Assembly (NCBI RefSeq): GCF_014174515.1
Contig: NZ_JACJUG010000004.1
Span: 157,864 to 221,863, forward strand
Length of the DNA: 64,000 nt
DNA from: Mitsuaria sp. WAJ17
GTDB lineage: Bacteria; Pseudomonadota; Gammaproteobacteria; Burkholderiales; Burkholderiaceae_C
Direction of reading: 5' to 3'
Shown here piece by piece: positions 25,487 to 33,931 of this stretch. The position numbers and the translations under genes were made by a program. The notes under the pieces were generated by a model that was not told the DNA's origin, did no database searches, and worked only from the letters and a program-made list of their open reading frames with translations. Position 1 is the stretch's first letter; each line of letters begins with the position of its first letter.

Positions 25487-25874
25487 CTTGTTTCTCCGTA
25501 AGTAGATTCGTTACAAGTCCCGCCCGTAACAAAGCCGGGCGGTGACTGCGCAAAGTCTGATGCACATGCCGTGCCAAGTGCGTTTTATTTAGCAAAATCA
25601 ATAACTTGTAAAATTGTTTCCAAATGATTCAAATCTTTCTGTCAAAGCACCCGACACCCCTACATTGACGGGTAAGGCGTAACTGGCCACATACTGGTAT
25701 CCAATAGGCCTGCTCATCTGGACGGCAACCATCGGCGCCCGTTACCCAAGACCGGCCGGCCCTGCATTCAGGTGGGAGGACAAATGCGGTCGCTTGGGCT
25801 CCAATAGCGGACCATCCCATCCAACCCTCTTCTACTGGCAGGCTTGGACACGCCCTTGCCCGCCCATCGATGCC
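25487..25874. other. AT-rich divergent intergenic region upstream of the PEP-CTERM and TPR genes
   Basis: This 388-bp gap has no gene. Bases 25570-25650 are unusually AT-rich for this genome. The gap contains the sigma-54-like promoter at 25561-25577. A 6-bp inverted repeat (CGCCCG at 25521-25526, CGGGCG at 25536-25541) would form a hairpin in the 5' leader of the PEP-CTERM mRNA. Confidence 0.5.
25561..25577 (-). promoter_or_regulatory. Sigma-54 (RpoN)-type promoter of the PEP-CTERM gene
   Basis: Read on the minus strand the site is TTGGCACGGCATGTGCA. It contains the full -24 element TGGCACG, four spacer bases and GTGCA in place of the ideal TTGCA at -12. The spacing is exactly that of RpoN promoters. 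Transcription would start near 25550, giving a 5' leader of about 65 bases before the ATG at 25484-25486. PEP-CTERM genes are known in some betaproteobacteria to be under RpoN and the PrsK/PrsR two-component system. Confidence 0.65.
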
Positions 25875-27242
25875 ATGCAATTGCCCCGACCCCATCGCCT
25901 CGTCATCGCACTGGCTCTCGCCCTGAGCCTGCCGGCCTTTGCCAATCCGGTGGTCAACGAGACGGCGCACAAGACCCGCCTGGCGCAGCGCGAGGCCGGC
26001 GGCCCCCGCCCGTTGGGGGCAGACAGCGCCCTGCTAAGCCAACACGAGGCCGAGGAAGCTTGGCGCAAGGGCAACCAGGCCCTGGACAAGGGCCAGTGGG
26101 CCGAGGCCGATGCCGCATTCAACCTGGCCGCCAAATTGGCCCCCAAGGCCTACGAGCCCCTGCTGGGTCTGGCCGACGTGCAGCTGCGCCGCTCCAATGT
26201 AGCGGCCGCCGAGAAGCTGGTGCAGAAGGCCCTGGCCCTGGCCCCGCGCTCGGCCGAGGTCCTGACCACCGCCGGGCGGCTGGCCGCCGCGCAAGGCAAG
26301 GCGGCCGACGCCGAACGCCAGTTCCAGCAGGCCACCAAGCTTGACACCAAGTACACGCCCGCGCTGCTGGACCTCGGCGAGCTGCAGCTGAGCCAGGGCA
26401 AGGCCAAGGAAGCCGCCGCCAGCTTCCGCATGGCCAGCCAGGCTGATCCCCAGCACCCTGCCGCCGCCTTCGGCCTGGGACGCGCCCTGGTGGCGCAACG
26501 GGACCTGGCCGGCGCGCTGAAGGCCTTCGAGCAATGCAGCGGGCTCGCCTCCCGCAATCCCCTGCCCCTGCTGGCCAGCGCCGAGATCCATGCCGCTCAG
26601 CGCAACTGGGACAAGGCCGTTGAGCTGGCCCGCCAGGCAGAGTCCCTGGACCCCGCCCTGGCGCGCAGCAAGCTGCTGCTGTTGGACCTGCAGGCAGGCG
26701 CCGGACGCTGGCCTGCGGCCCAGCAGGACTACGAGCGCTTCGCCGCGCAGAGCAAGGGCGAGGACTCCGCCGCGCTGCATCTCAAGTGGGGTAACCTCAT
26801 GGAAGCCCAGGGCAAGACCGCCGAGGCCATGGCGGCCTACCGCAAGGCCAGCGAGGCCGACGCCAAGCTGGCGGGCGCCTGGAACAACATGGCCTGGCTG
26901 GCCGCCCAGCAGCAAAAGGACCTGGGGTCGGCGCTGGAGTGGGCGCGCAAGGCGGTGGAACTGGAACCGCGCAATTTCGGCTTCCTGGACACCCTGGCCG
27001 CCGTACAGCTGGCCAGTGGCGATGCCGAGGCGGCGCTGCGCTCGATCCAGCAGGCCCAGAAGCTGGCTCCACAGTTGCCCTATCTCAAGTACCGCCAGGG
27101 CCTGGTCCTTGAGAAGCTGGGCCAGGCAGCCCAGGCGGCCCAGGCCTACCAGGAATCGCTCAAGTCGGGGGCAAAGTTCGACGGCATGGAGGATGCCCGC
27201 AAGCGCCTCGCCGCACTGGGCAAGGCGGGCGGCAAGACCTGA
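25875..27242 (+). CDS. Exported TPR-repeat protein
   Basis: A 455-residue protein with a signal peptide (MQLPRPHRLVIALALALSLP, cleaved after AFA). It carries about ten tetratricopeptide repeats between residues 55 and 450, for example AWRKGNQALDKGQWAEADAA, AFGLGRALVAQRDLAGALKA and AWNNMAWLAAQQQKDLGSAL. TPR arrays are protein-protein scaffolds; no catalytic domain is present. It is divergent from the PEP-CTERM gene. TPR proteins such as PrsT accompany exosortase systems, so a link to surface-protein assembly is possible but unproven. The ATG at 25875 was chosen because it starts the signal peptide. Confidence 0.85.
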   Translation: MQLPRPHRLVIALALALSLPAFANPVVNETAHKTRLAQREAGGPRPLGADSALLSQHEAEEAWRKGNQALDKGQWAEADAAFNLAAKLAPKAYEPLLGLADVQLRRSNVAAAEKLVQKALALAPRSAEVLTTAGRLAAAQGKAADAERQFQQATKLDTKYTPALLDLGELQLSQGKAKEAAASFRMASQADPQHPAAAFGLGRALVAQRDLAGALKAFEQCSGLASRNPLPLLASAEIHAAQRNWDKAVELARQAESLDPALARSKLLLLDLQAGAGRWPAAQQDYERFAAQSKGEDSAALHLKWGNLMEAQGKTAEAMAAYRKASEADAKLAGAWNNMAWLAAQQQKDLGSALEWARKAVELEPRNFGFLDTLAAVQLASGDAEAALRSIQQAQKLAPQLPYLKYRQGLVLEKLGQAAQAAQAYQESLKSGAKFDGMEDARKRLAALGKAGGKT

Positions 27243-27282
27243 CCCCGTCGTGGCAGGGGGGGGCCGCCCCCGCACCGGGACT

Positions 27283-28113
27283 TCAGTGCAGCAGCAGGTC
27301 TGCGTCTGAGCTGAGGTCGCCGGCAGCCTGGAGCTTGGCGCGCAGGTAGTCCATGTCAAGGTGGACGTGGGCCACCAGCTCTGGCACCGCGGCATGCAGG
27401 GCCTTGACGGGGTCCTCGTGCGACTGCTGGGCGTCGGCCAGCACCTCGGCCATGTGCAGCACCGCGGCCATCAGGGAGAAGGGCCGGATCTCCATCGGGG
27501 CGTTGGCATCCCTGAAGGCCTCGACCAAGGCCGTCGGGAAATGCCAGTGCTGCGCCAGGGAAGCCGTCACGTCGGCATGGGTGCAAGCAAAGCGATGCAT
27601 CTCCAGCGAGAAGCGGCTGCCAGGCTCGGAAGCATGGTTCTCGACGTCGGCCACCTGGACGGGGTCCGACAGGGCCATCATCAGTTGGCCTGTCCGCATC
27701 ATCAGGCCGGCGAGGTAGGTGGTGTCAGCGTCCAGCTGCAGCATGCGGCCCAGGATGCGCGCATAGCCGGCCGTGGCCAGACTGTGGCGCCAGAACAGGG
27801 TTCGGTCCAGGCCCGAGACGGAAGGAAAGGCGCCGCACATGCAGGCCGCCAGGGACAGGTTGCGCAGGCTGTCCATGCCCAGCGTGGCCGCGGCGTCCTG
27901 CAGCGTGGAGATGGTGTGCGAGGGGCTGTAGCGCGCCGAGTTGGCCAGGCGCAGCACCTTGGCGGCCAGCGAGGCGTCCTTGGCCACCAGCTCGGCGATC
28001 GCGCCCAGGCTGATGCGCTCGTCATCGAAGCTGCGCAGCAGCCTGCTGGCAACCTCGGGCATTGTGGGCAGGAGGTTGTTGTTCGAGAAGAACTTTTCTG
28101 CAGCTGCAAGCAC
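27283..28113 (-). CDS. HDOD-domain signalling protein
   Basis: A 276-residue protein consisting almost entirely of an HDOD domain (a degenerate HD-phosphohydrolase fold). Recognisable parts are LPTMPEVASRLLRSFDDERIS, IAELVAKDASLAAKVLRLAN and the helix FWRHSLATAGYARILG. HDOD proteins act in stress, chemotaxis or c-di-GMP signalling without clear enzymatic activity. A GTG start at 28111-28113 is backed by AGGAG six bases upstream. It converges with the TPR gene and has no operon partner. The HD metal pair is incomplete, as usual for HDOD. Confidence 0.88.
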   Translation of the reverse strand: MLAAAEKFFSNNNLLPTMPEVASRLLRSFDDERISLGAIAELVAKDASLAAKVLRLANSARYSPSHTISTLQDAAATLGMDSLRNLSLAACMCGAFPSVSGLDRTLFWRHSLATAGYARILGRMLQLDADTTYLAGLMMRTGQLMMALSDPVQVADVENHASEPGSRFSLEMHRFACTHADVTASLAQHWHFPTALVEAFRDANAPMEIRPFSLMAAVLHMAEVLADAQQSHEDPVKALHAAVPELVAHVHLDMDYLRAKLQAAGDLSSDADLLLH

Positions 28114-28341
28114 GGCGCGCTCCTTCCAGGACAGATGAGGTCTGGGTCAGACTGTCGATCCAGTCTAGATGAGCAGGCCCGACGCAGGTATCGCCGGCAC
28201 GCCACGCTTTTCAATGCAGACGCAGTGAAAAGTCACGCTTGAAGCGCGCTTGGATGGCGTGAAGGGTGATCGAAGGCGAGAAGCCCGCGGGCAAAAGATG
28301 CATGCTGCGGCGCAGCAGCCGCGAGCGGCGGGTGTCGAGGA

Positions 28342-29094
28342 TCAGTCGCCTGCGAGCGCTCGCAGGGCCGGCAGGTCCAGCACGCGCACCTGGTAGCCCT
28401 GCACCTCAATCAGGCCCTTGCGATTGAGCTGCCGCATCATGCGCGACAGCGTCTCGGGGGTGATGGCCAGTTGGGCGGCGATGTCCCGCTTGCGCTCCTT
28501 CAGCGCGACGCTCCCCTCGCGCTCACTGACAGGCTCGCAGGACTGTAGGAGCCAGGCCGCAAGGCGCCGCTCGGCGTCCTTGTGCATCAGATCGTGAGTG
28601 ACGCTGGTGAGGCTGTGCACAGTGCCCGCCAGCGCCACCAGCAGCCGCTCCTGCAGCGCCGGCTGGCGCATCAGCAGGCTGCGCAGGGCTTGCAGCGGCA
28701 GGCCCACGACGCGGGCATCGTTGACCGCCCGGGCGTCCTGCGCATGCTCGGCACCCAGCCAGGCGCTGGCCAGATCCAGCCACTGCGGGCCGCGCACCGT
28801 GCGCTCCAGGTGGAAAGGCTCGTCGGCACGGGCCAGGCCCAGGCCCACCGAGCCGTCCAGCACCGCATACAGCTGCGTGGCAGGCTGCTGCCGGGTGAAG
28901 ACGAAGCTGCCCGCCGGCACCCATTGCTGCGTGGCCATGCCTTGCAGGGCCTGCAGCTCGGTCATGCTCAGCGCCGGCGTGCCAAGCAGGGGCGTCCAGT
29001 CCGAGGGCAGGCACAGCACGGTGCCGGCGTCAAAGCCGGCCGGACGCACGGTGGCGTGGGCGGATTGCAGGCTGCGGCTGTCGAGGGTGTCCAC
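28342..29094 (-). CDS. Crp/Fnr-family regulator, DNR/FNR-like DNA specificity
   Basis: A 250-residue regulator. A cyclic-nucleotide-binding-like beta-barrel occupies residues 35-150, a dimer helix follows, and the winged helix lies at 180-240 (ERKRDIAAQLAITPETLSRMMRQL). The recognition helix carries E, S and R in the ETLSR arrangement typical of FNR and DNR, which read TTGAT-N4-ATCAA. The N-terminal cysteine cluster of oxygen-sensing FNR is absent (only one cysteine, near residue 28), so it may sense NO or redox through heme, as DNR does. It starts with GTG at 29092-29094 and is divergent from a hemerythrin gene. Confidence 0.87.
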   Translation of the reverse strand: MDTLDSRSLQSAHATVRPAGFDAGTVLCLPSDWTPLLGTPALSMTELQALQGMATQQWVPAGSFVFTRQQPATQLYAVLDGSVGLGLARADEPFHLERTVRGPQWLDLASAWLGAEHAQDARAVNDARVVGLPLQALRSLLMRQPALQERLLVALAGTVHSLTSVTHDLMHKDAERRLAAWLLQSCEPVSEREGSVALKERKRDIAAQLAITPETLSRMMRQLNRKGLIEVQGYQVRVLDLPALRALAGD

Positions 29095-29153
29095 GTGTCG
29101 GTCAGGGTGCCAGGATGATGGGCAGACTGTCCCGCATGGCCTGGCCGGCGTCC

Positions 29154-29167
29154 TTGCGCTGAATCAA
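29154..29167. promoter_or_regulatory. FNR/DNR-like box between the Crp/Fnr gene and the hemerythrin gene
   Basis: TTGCG-CTGA-ATCAA matches the FNR consensus TTGAT-N4-ATCAA at 8 of 10 positions. Its centre is 45 bp before the hemerythrin start and about 66 bp before the regulator gene. It is the only such site in the 111-bp divergent gap. Confidence 0.5.
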
Positions 29168-29205
29168 AGGGACATGGCTGCCAGCGGTGGCCCGCAGCGG
29201 CCACA

Positions 29206-29802
29206 ATGAGCCTCATGGCCCAGATCAAATTCCAGGCTCCGCAGAGTCAGGCGCCTGAGCAGCGCTTCGGCAGCAGCTATGAGCAGCCCTTCGAACTGCT
29301 GCAGGCCTGCCATGAACGGGTGGAACGCAGCCTGCAGCTGCTGCTGCGCCTGTGTCAGCATCTCAAGGTCCAGGGCATGGACGTCAGCGCCCGCGACGCC
29401 GCCGGGGACATCCGGCGCTATTTCGACATCGCCGCCCCCCTGCACCACCAGGACGAAGAGCTGCACGTCTTCCCCGTGCTGGAGCAGCTGGACGACGAGC
29501 CCCTGCAGGAGGTCTGCGCCCGGCTTCGCGACGACCACCAGCGCATCCACGCGCAGTGGGAAGTGCTGCGCACCCTGCTGACCCAGCTCGACGGCCAGCC
29601 CGACGGTCCGCTGCCCGCATTGCAGCTGGACATGCTCTGGCGGGCCAGCGACGCCTTCGTCGATATCCACAAGGAGCATGTGCGGCTGGAGAACCAGATC
29701 GTCTTCCCCAGCGCGCAGCACGGTCTGAGCACCGCCCAGCAGCAAGCCATGGGTGAGGAGATGGCCGCCCGGCGCGGCCTTGACCTGCGTCAGCCTCGCT
29801 GA
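29206..29802 (+). CDS. Hemerythrin-like diiron protein
   Basis: A 198-residue four-helix hemerythrin-domain protein that binds a diiron centre and typically handles oxygen, NO or iron-sulfur stress. Likely metal ligands are H36 (ACHERVE), H80/H81 with E84 or E85 (LHHQDEELH), H111/H115 (DDHQRIHAQW), and H155/H158/E162 (IHKEHVRLEN). The first ATG at 29206 is given; a second in-frame ATG at 29215 is equally possible because neither has a clear ribosome binding site. The divergent Crp/Fnr gene and the FNR-like box suggest control by oxygen or NO. Confidence 0.88.
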   Translation: MSLMAQIKFQAPQSQAPEQRFGSSYEQPFELLQACHERVERSLQLLLRLCQHLKVQGMDVSARDAAGDIRRYFDIAAPLHHQDEELHVFPVLEQLDDEPLQEVCARLRDDHQRIHAQWEVLRTLLTQLDGQPDGPLPALQLDMLWRASDAFVDIHKEHVRLENQIVFPSAQHGLSTAQQQAMGEEMAARRGLDLRQPR

Positions 29803-29820
29803 GGCCCCCATTGCGCCGGA

Positions 29821-31134
29821 TCAAGGCAGCAGCAGCGCGCGGAAGTCGTTGACATTGGTGTAGGTCGGGCCGGGGCTGAAGAGATCCCCGAGAGCCTCAA
29901 AGAAGTCATAAGCCCTGTGGCGGGCCAGCAGGTCCGCGGCAGACAGGCCTAGCGTCTGCGCGCGCGCGAGGCTGTCAGGGCCAAGGAAGGCTCCGGCATT
30001 GGCCTCGGAGCCGTCGATGCCGTCGGTGTCGGCCGCCAGCACGTGCACACCCGGCTCTCCCTGCAGGCCCAGCGCGCAGCCCATCAGGAACTCGGTGGCC
30101 CGCCCGCCCCTGCCCTGCAGGCCGACGGGCATGCTCACCGTGGTCTCGCCGCCGGAGAGGATCACGCAGGGGCGCGTGAAGGGCTCGCCATGCCGGGCCA
30201 CGGACTGCGCCAGTGCCGCGTGCATGCGGCCGATCTCGCGCGACTCGCCCTCGATCTGGTCGGACAGCACGTGGACCGCCAAGCCCAGGCTGCGGGCCAG
30301 CGCGGCCGCCGCCTGCAGGCTCATTCGCGGGGTGGCCAGCATCAGCACGCGCTGGCCGCTGAAGCGCGGGTCGCCCGGTTTGGGCGTCTCGAAGGTGCCG
30401 CCCTGCAGGCCCGCCCAGGCGGCCTCGGGCAAGTCGAGCCCATAGCGCCGGCACAGCGCAAGGGCGTCCTCGCAGCGCGTGGCATCCGGCACCGTCGGCC
30501 CGGAGGCGATCACCGCGGGGTCGTCCCCAGGCACATCTGAAATCAGCAGGGTCGCGACGCGCGCTGGCGCGCAGGCCGCGGCCAGGTGCCCGCCCTTGAT
30601 GACCGAGAGGTGCTTGCGCACGCAGTTCATCTCCTGGATGGACGCACCCGAGGCGAGCAGCTGGCGGTTGAGCGACTGTTTGTCGGCGAGGCTCAGCCCA
30701 GGCTGGGGCAGGCTCAGCAGGGCCGAACCGCCGCCGGAGATCAGGCAGATGACGCGGTCCTCGGGCTGCAGGTCGTGCGCCATCTCTAGGATGCGTTGCG
30801 CGGCCTGCGCGCCGGCAGCATCCGGCACGGGGTGCGAGGCTTCGACGATCTCGATGCGGCGGCACGCCGCCCAGGGCGGTGTGTGGTGCCGTCGGGTGAT
30901 GACCAGGCCCTCCAGCGGCGCCGCGGTCGGCCAGTGGGCTTCCAGCGCCGCCGCCATCGCGGCGGAGGCCTTGCCGGCGCCGATCACCAGGCAGCGGCCG
31001 GGCAGGTCCTGCGGCTGCGCCCCCAGCAGGTCTGTCCAGTCGATGCGGCCGGGCTGGAAGAGCTGCAGCGGCGCCGCGCGATCGACCGCAGCCTGGTAGA
31101 GCCGGGTCAGCAGTTCACGAGGGTTCAGGTCCAT
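29821..31134 (-). CDS. Glycerate 2-kinase (MOFRL family)
   Basis: A 437-residue kinase phosphorylating D-glycerate to 2-phosphoglycerate. The glycerate-kinase type 2 features are ASHPVPDAAGAQAAQRILEM, CLISGGGSALLSLP and LLASGASIQEMNCVRKHLS, followed by the MOFRL domain from about residue 320 (ILSGGETTVSMPVG, LAADTDGIDGSEANAGAF). It lies 23 bp after puuD on the same strand. This fits glyoxylate from allantoate being turned into tartronate semialdehyde and then glycerate. The carboligase and reductase for those middle steps are not in the window. Related TtuD proteins act in tartrate breakdown, but the purine context favours the glyoxylate role. Confidence 0.92.
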   Translation of the reverse strand: MDLNPRELLTRLYQAAVDRAAPLQLFQPGRIDWTDLLGAQPQDLPGRCLVIGAGKASAAMAAALEAHWPTAAPLEGLVITRRHHTPPWAACRRIEIVEASHPVPDAAGAQAAQRILEMAHDLQPEDRVICLISGGGSALLSLPQPGLSLADKQSLNRQLLASGASIQEMNCVRKHLSVIKGGHLAAACAPARVATLLISDVPGDDPAVIASGPTVPDATRCEDALALCRRYGLDLPEAAWAGLQGGTFETPKPGDPRFSGQRVLMLATPRMSLQAAAALARSLGLAVHVLSDQIEGESREIGRMHAALAQSVARHGEPFTRPCVILSGGETTVSMPVGLQGRGGRATEFLMGCALGLQGEPGVHVLAADTDGIDGSEANAGAFLGPDSLARAQTLGLSAADLLARHRAYDFFEALGDLFSPGPTYTNVNDFRALLLP

Positions 31135-31157
31135 CGGGCCAGTGTAGGCCGGCCCCC

Positions 31158-32348
31158 TCAGGGCCGCGAGCCGGCCTGCACCCAGCGCCCGATCAGCGCC
31201 CGCTCGTCCTCGGTGATCTGCGTGGCGTTGTTGAGCGGCATGCTCCTCTGCACCACCACCTGCTGGTAGACCTGGGTGGCCTGCGCCTGCAGGGCCTCCG
31301 CGCTGTCCAGGCGCACGCCCTTCTGCGCCTGCTGCGCGTTGTGGCACATGACGCAGCGCTGGGCCACCACGGCCTGCACCTGGGCCAGAGCCGGCTCAGC
31401 GATGGCCGCCGTGCTGGACGCGCCCACCGGCTTCACCAGCCACAGCAGGGCCACCAGCATCATCGCCACCACCACCAGCAGCGGCCAGGCATTGACGCCT
31501 TTGTGTCGCTTGACGAACCAGGTGCGGGTCAGCGAACCGCCCAGCATCAGCAGGATCAGCACGACCCAGTTCCAGGCATGGCTGTAGAGCATGCCGTAGT
31601 GGTTGGACAGCATGCTGACCAGCACCGGCGCCGTCAGGAAGGTGTTGTGCACGCTGCGCTGCTTGCCACGCTGGCCGTAGACGGGGCTGACGGGCCGACC
31701 GGCGCGCATGTCGGCGATCACCTGCTTCTGGCCCGGGATGATCCAGAAGAAGACATTGGCGCTCATGATGGTGGCGATCATGGCGCCCACGATCAGGAAG
31801 GCCGCACGCCCCGCGAAGAGCTGGCAGGCCGCCCAGGCAGCGAAGGCGATGAAGACCGCGATCAGGCCGAGCACCAGGCCGTCGTTGCCGATGCTGCCGT
31901 CCTTGCGGTGACCGAAGCGGCGGCAGATTTGGTCATACACCAGCCAGCCCGCCGCGAGGAAGCCCAGGGCGCTGGCGATGGCCGCGGGGGCCGACCAGTC
32001 GTGTACCCGGCGGTCAATCAGGAAGCTCTCGGCATTGAAGAGATAGAGCACGGTGAACAGCGCAAAGCCGCTCATCCAGGTCCAGTAGCTCTCCCAGTAG
32101 AACCAGTGCAGGTGCTGCGGCAGGTTGGGCGGCGCGACCAGGTACTTCTGCGGGTTGTAGAAACCGCCGCCATGCACGGCCCACAGCTCGCCGTCCACGC
32201 CCCGGGCCTTGAGGTCCGGGGCCTCCGGCTTGAGCAGGTGGTTGTCCAGCCAGACGAAGTAGAAGGAGGCGCCTATCCAGGCGATGGCCGTGACGATGTG
32301 CAGCCAGCGCAGCAGCAGATTGGCCCAGTCCAGCAGATAGCTTTCCAT
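31158..32348 (-). CDS. puuD: Urate hydroxylase PuuD (membrane urate oxidase with cytochrome c domain)
   Basis: A 396-residue integral membrane enzyme oxidising urate to 5-hydroxyisourate. Residues 1-315 contain about eight membrane helices with family marks WLHIVTAIAWIGASFYFVWLD and FWIIPGQKQVIADMRAG. The C-terminal periplasmic cytochrome c domain has one heme motif CVMCH near residue 333 and an axial methionine candidate in QRSMPLNNATQ. Unlike soluble uricase it feeds electrons to the respiratory chain and produces no peroxide. It heads an operon with glycerate kinase; a GntR-type operator lies 104 bp upstream. Start is the ATG at 32346-32348. Confidence 0.94.
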   Translation of the reverse strand: MESYLLDWANLLLRWLHIVTAIAWIGASFYFVWLDNHLLKPEAPDLKARGVDGELWAVHGGGFYNPQKYLVAPPNLPQHLHWFYWESYWTWMSGFALFTVLYLFNAESFLIDRRVHDWSAPAAIASALGFLAAGWLVYDQICRRFGHRKDGSIGNDGLVLGLIAVFIAFAAWAACQLFAGRAAFLIVGAMIATIMSANVFFWIIPGQKQVIADMRAGRPVSPVYGQRGKQRSVHNTFLTAPVLVSMLSNHYGMLYSHAWNWVVLILLMLGGSLTRTWFVKRHKGVNAWPLLVVVAMMLVALLWLVKPVGASSTAAIAEPALAQVQAVVAQRCVMCHNAQQAQKGVRLDSAEALQAQATQVYQQVVVQRSMPLNNATQITEDERALIGRWVQAGSRP

Positions 32349-32451
32349 GCGGTATCAGCTCCATTGCGGCTCACCACAGCGGGCCCTGTGAACCGGGAAG
32401 GTCGCGGATGTGCTGCGGTCAGGCAGCAGGCGGCCGCGGCGACCGAAGCGG

Positions 32452-32465
32452 AAGTGTATACAGTT
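32452..32465. promoter_or_regulatory. Putative GntR operator between puuD and the copper chaperone gene
   Basis: AAGTGTATACAGTT matches the perfect palindrome at 34341-34354 at 12 of 14 positions, including the whole TGTATACA core. It lies midway between the divergent starts of puuD (32348) and the PCuAC gene (32568). Confidence 0.65.
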
Positions 32466-32567
32466 TCTCACCAACAGGCGTCCGTGCGAAAGCTGGACCT
32501 GGCGCAGGGGGCGCCACCGCCCTGACGGCATACTGAGGGCATTGAATCCGCTCCAGGAGCCCTGTTG

Positions 32568-33113
32568 ATGACCCCCATTTCCAAGTCCCTCCGTCATGTC
32601 TTCACCCGCCCCTTGCTGGGCCTGGCCCTCTGCGGTGCCGCCCTGGCGGCCCAGGCACAGGTCAGTGTCAAGGACGCCTGGGTGCGCGCCACCGTCGCGC
32701 ACCAGAAGAGCACCGGCGCCTTCATGCAGCTCAGCAGCGCCAAGGCGGTCAAGCTGGTGAGCGTCAGCAGCCCGGTGGCCGGCGTGGCCGAGGTGCACGA
32801 GATGAAGATGGACGGCGGCGTGATGAAGATGCGCCCCATCGAGGCCCTGGACCTGCCTGCGGGACAGGCCGTGGAGCTCAAGCCTGGCAGCTTTCACCTG
32901 ATGCTCATGGAACTGAAGGCCCCCATCAAGGACGGGGACACCGTGCCCCTGAGCCTGGTCTTTGAAGGCGCGGACAAGAAGCGCGAGACCGTGGAGGTCA
33001 AGGCCAGCGTGCGCGGCATGGGCATGATGCAGGGCGGCGGGATGCCCGCCGGCATGGGCAGGGGTCGCAACAAGCAAGGCGCGGCCTCGGCGCCCGACGA
33101 GCACAAGCACTGA
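32568..33113 (+). CDS. PCu(A)C-type periplasmic copper chaperone
   Basis: A 181-residue secreted copper chaperone that delivers Cu(I), typically to cytochrome oxidase. The signal peptide ends near AAQA (residue 30). The copper motif H-x-M ... M-x21-H-x-M is intact: H77 and M79 in VHEMKM, M88, then H110 and M112 in FHLML. A Met/Gly/His-rich tail (MGMMQGGGMPAGMG, ending HKH) could bind more copper. The ATG at 32568 has AGGAG eight bases upstream. It sits alone among purine genes, divergent from puuD across a shared operator and 2 bp from the end of convergent xdhC. Confidence 0.92.
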   Translation: MTPISKSLRHVFTRPLLGLALCGAALAAQAQVSVKDAWVRATVAHQKSTGAFMQLSSAKAVKLVSVSSPVAGVAEVHEMKMDGGVMKMRPIEALDLPAGQAVELKPGSFHLMLMELKAPIKDGDTVPLSLVFEGADKKRETVEVKASVRGMGMMQGGGMPAGMGRGRNKQGAASAPDEHKH

Positions 33114-33115
33114 GC

Positions 33116-33928
33116 TCAGCCCCCCGGCAGGCTCAACAGCTGGGCGGCCACGGCAATCGCAATCACCTCGGGCTGCTTGCCGGTGATGCCCGGCAGTCCG
33201 ATGGGGCAGTGCACGGCCGCCAGCTCAGCGTCACTGAAGCCCCGCTCGCGCAGCCGGGCCTGGAACTTCGCCCACTTGGTACGGCTGCCGATCAGGCCGA
33301 TGAAAGGCAGGTCGGCGCGCTCGCGCCAGCGCTTCAGGCAGGCGGCGAGGATGTCAAGGTCCTCCGCGTGCGAGAAGCTCATGATCAGCACGCGGCTGCC
33401 CGGGGCAAGACCTGGCACTGCACCCTGCACGGGCTCGGAATGCTCGGTGCTCACCCGCGGGTCCAGGCCCGCGGGAAAGACTTCCTCGCGGCTGTCCACC
33501 CAATGGATGCACAGGGGCAGGCGCGCCAGCACCTCGACCAGGGCCCGCCCCACGTGGCCACCGCCGAAGAGCGCCACGGGCGCCCACTGTGCCTCGCCCC
33601 CCAAGCGCTCACGCAAGCCGGCCACGTGGGAGGCATCCAGCCATTCGAATTCGAGGTGAACCACGCCGCCGCAGCACTGCCCCAGGCTGGGCCCGAGCGC
33701 AACGCGCCGCAGCGCCCGCAGCACATGCCCGGCGGCCAGGCCGGCGCGGGCCTCGGCCATGGCCTCATGCTCCAGCTGCCCGCCGCCAATAGTGCCCAGC
33801 AGTCCTGAGGCATCGACGGCCATCCAGGCCCCGACCTCCCGTGGGCCGCTGCCCTCCACCTGTGCCACGCGCACCAGCACGGCCGGCCCGCGGATCAGCC
33901 ATTGCGCGAGTTCCTGCCAGGGAGCCAC
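33116..33928 (-). CDS. xdhC: XdhC, xanthine dehydrogenase maturation factor
   Basis: A 270-residue accessory protein that binds molybdopterin cofactor and promotes its sulfuration before insertion into XdhAB. The N-terminal domain has VEGSGPREVGAWM, GTIGGGQLEHEAM and QCCGGVVHLEFE with the conserved cysteine pair. A Rossmann domain from about residue 115 has LFGGGHVGRALVEVL, and the C-terminal signature is FIGLIGSRTKWAKF and CPIGLPGITGKQPEVIAIAV. A GTG start at 33926-33928 follows the uraH stop by 3 bp, so the two are cotranscribed. It is separated from xdhAB by 9 kb. Confidence 0.94.
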   Translation of the reverse strand: MAPWQELAQWLIRGPAVLVRVAQVEGSGPREVGAWMAVDASGLLGTIGGGQLEHEAMAEARAGLAAGHVLRALRRVALGPSLGQCCGGVVHLEFEWLDASHVAGLRERLGGEAQWAPVALFGGGHVGRALVEVLARLPLCIHWVDSREEVFPAGLDPRVSTEHSEPVQGAVPGLAPGSRVLIMSFSHAEDLDILAACLKRWRERADLPFIGLIGSRTKWAKFQARLRERGFSDAELAAVHCPIGLPGITGKQPEVIAIAVAAQLLSLPGG

Positions 33929-33931
33929 GCT

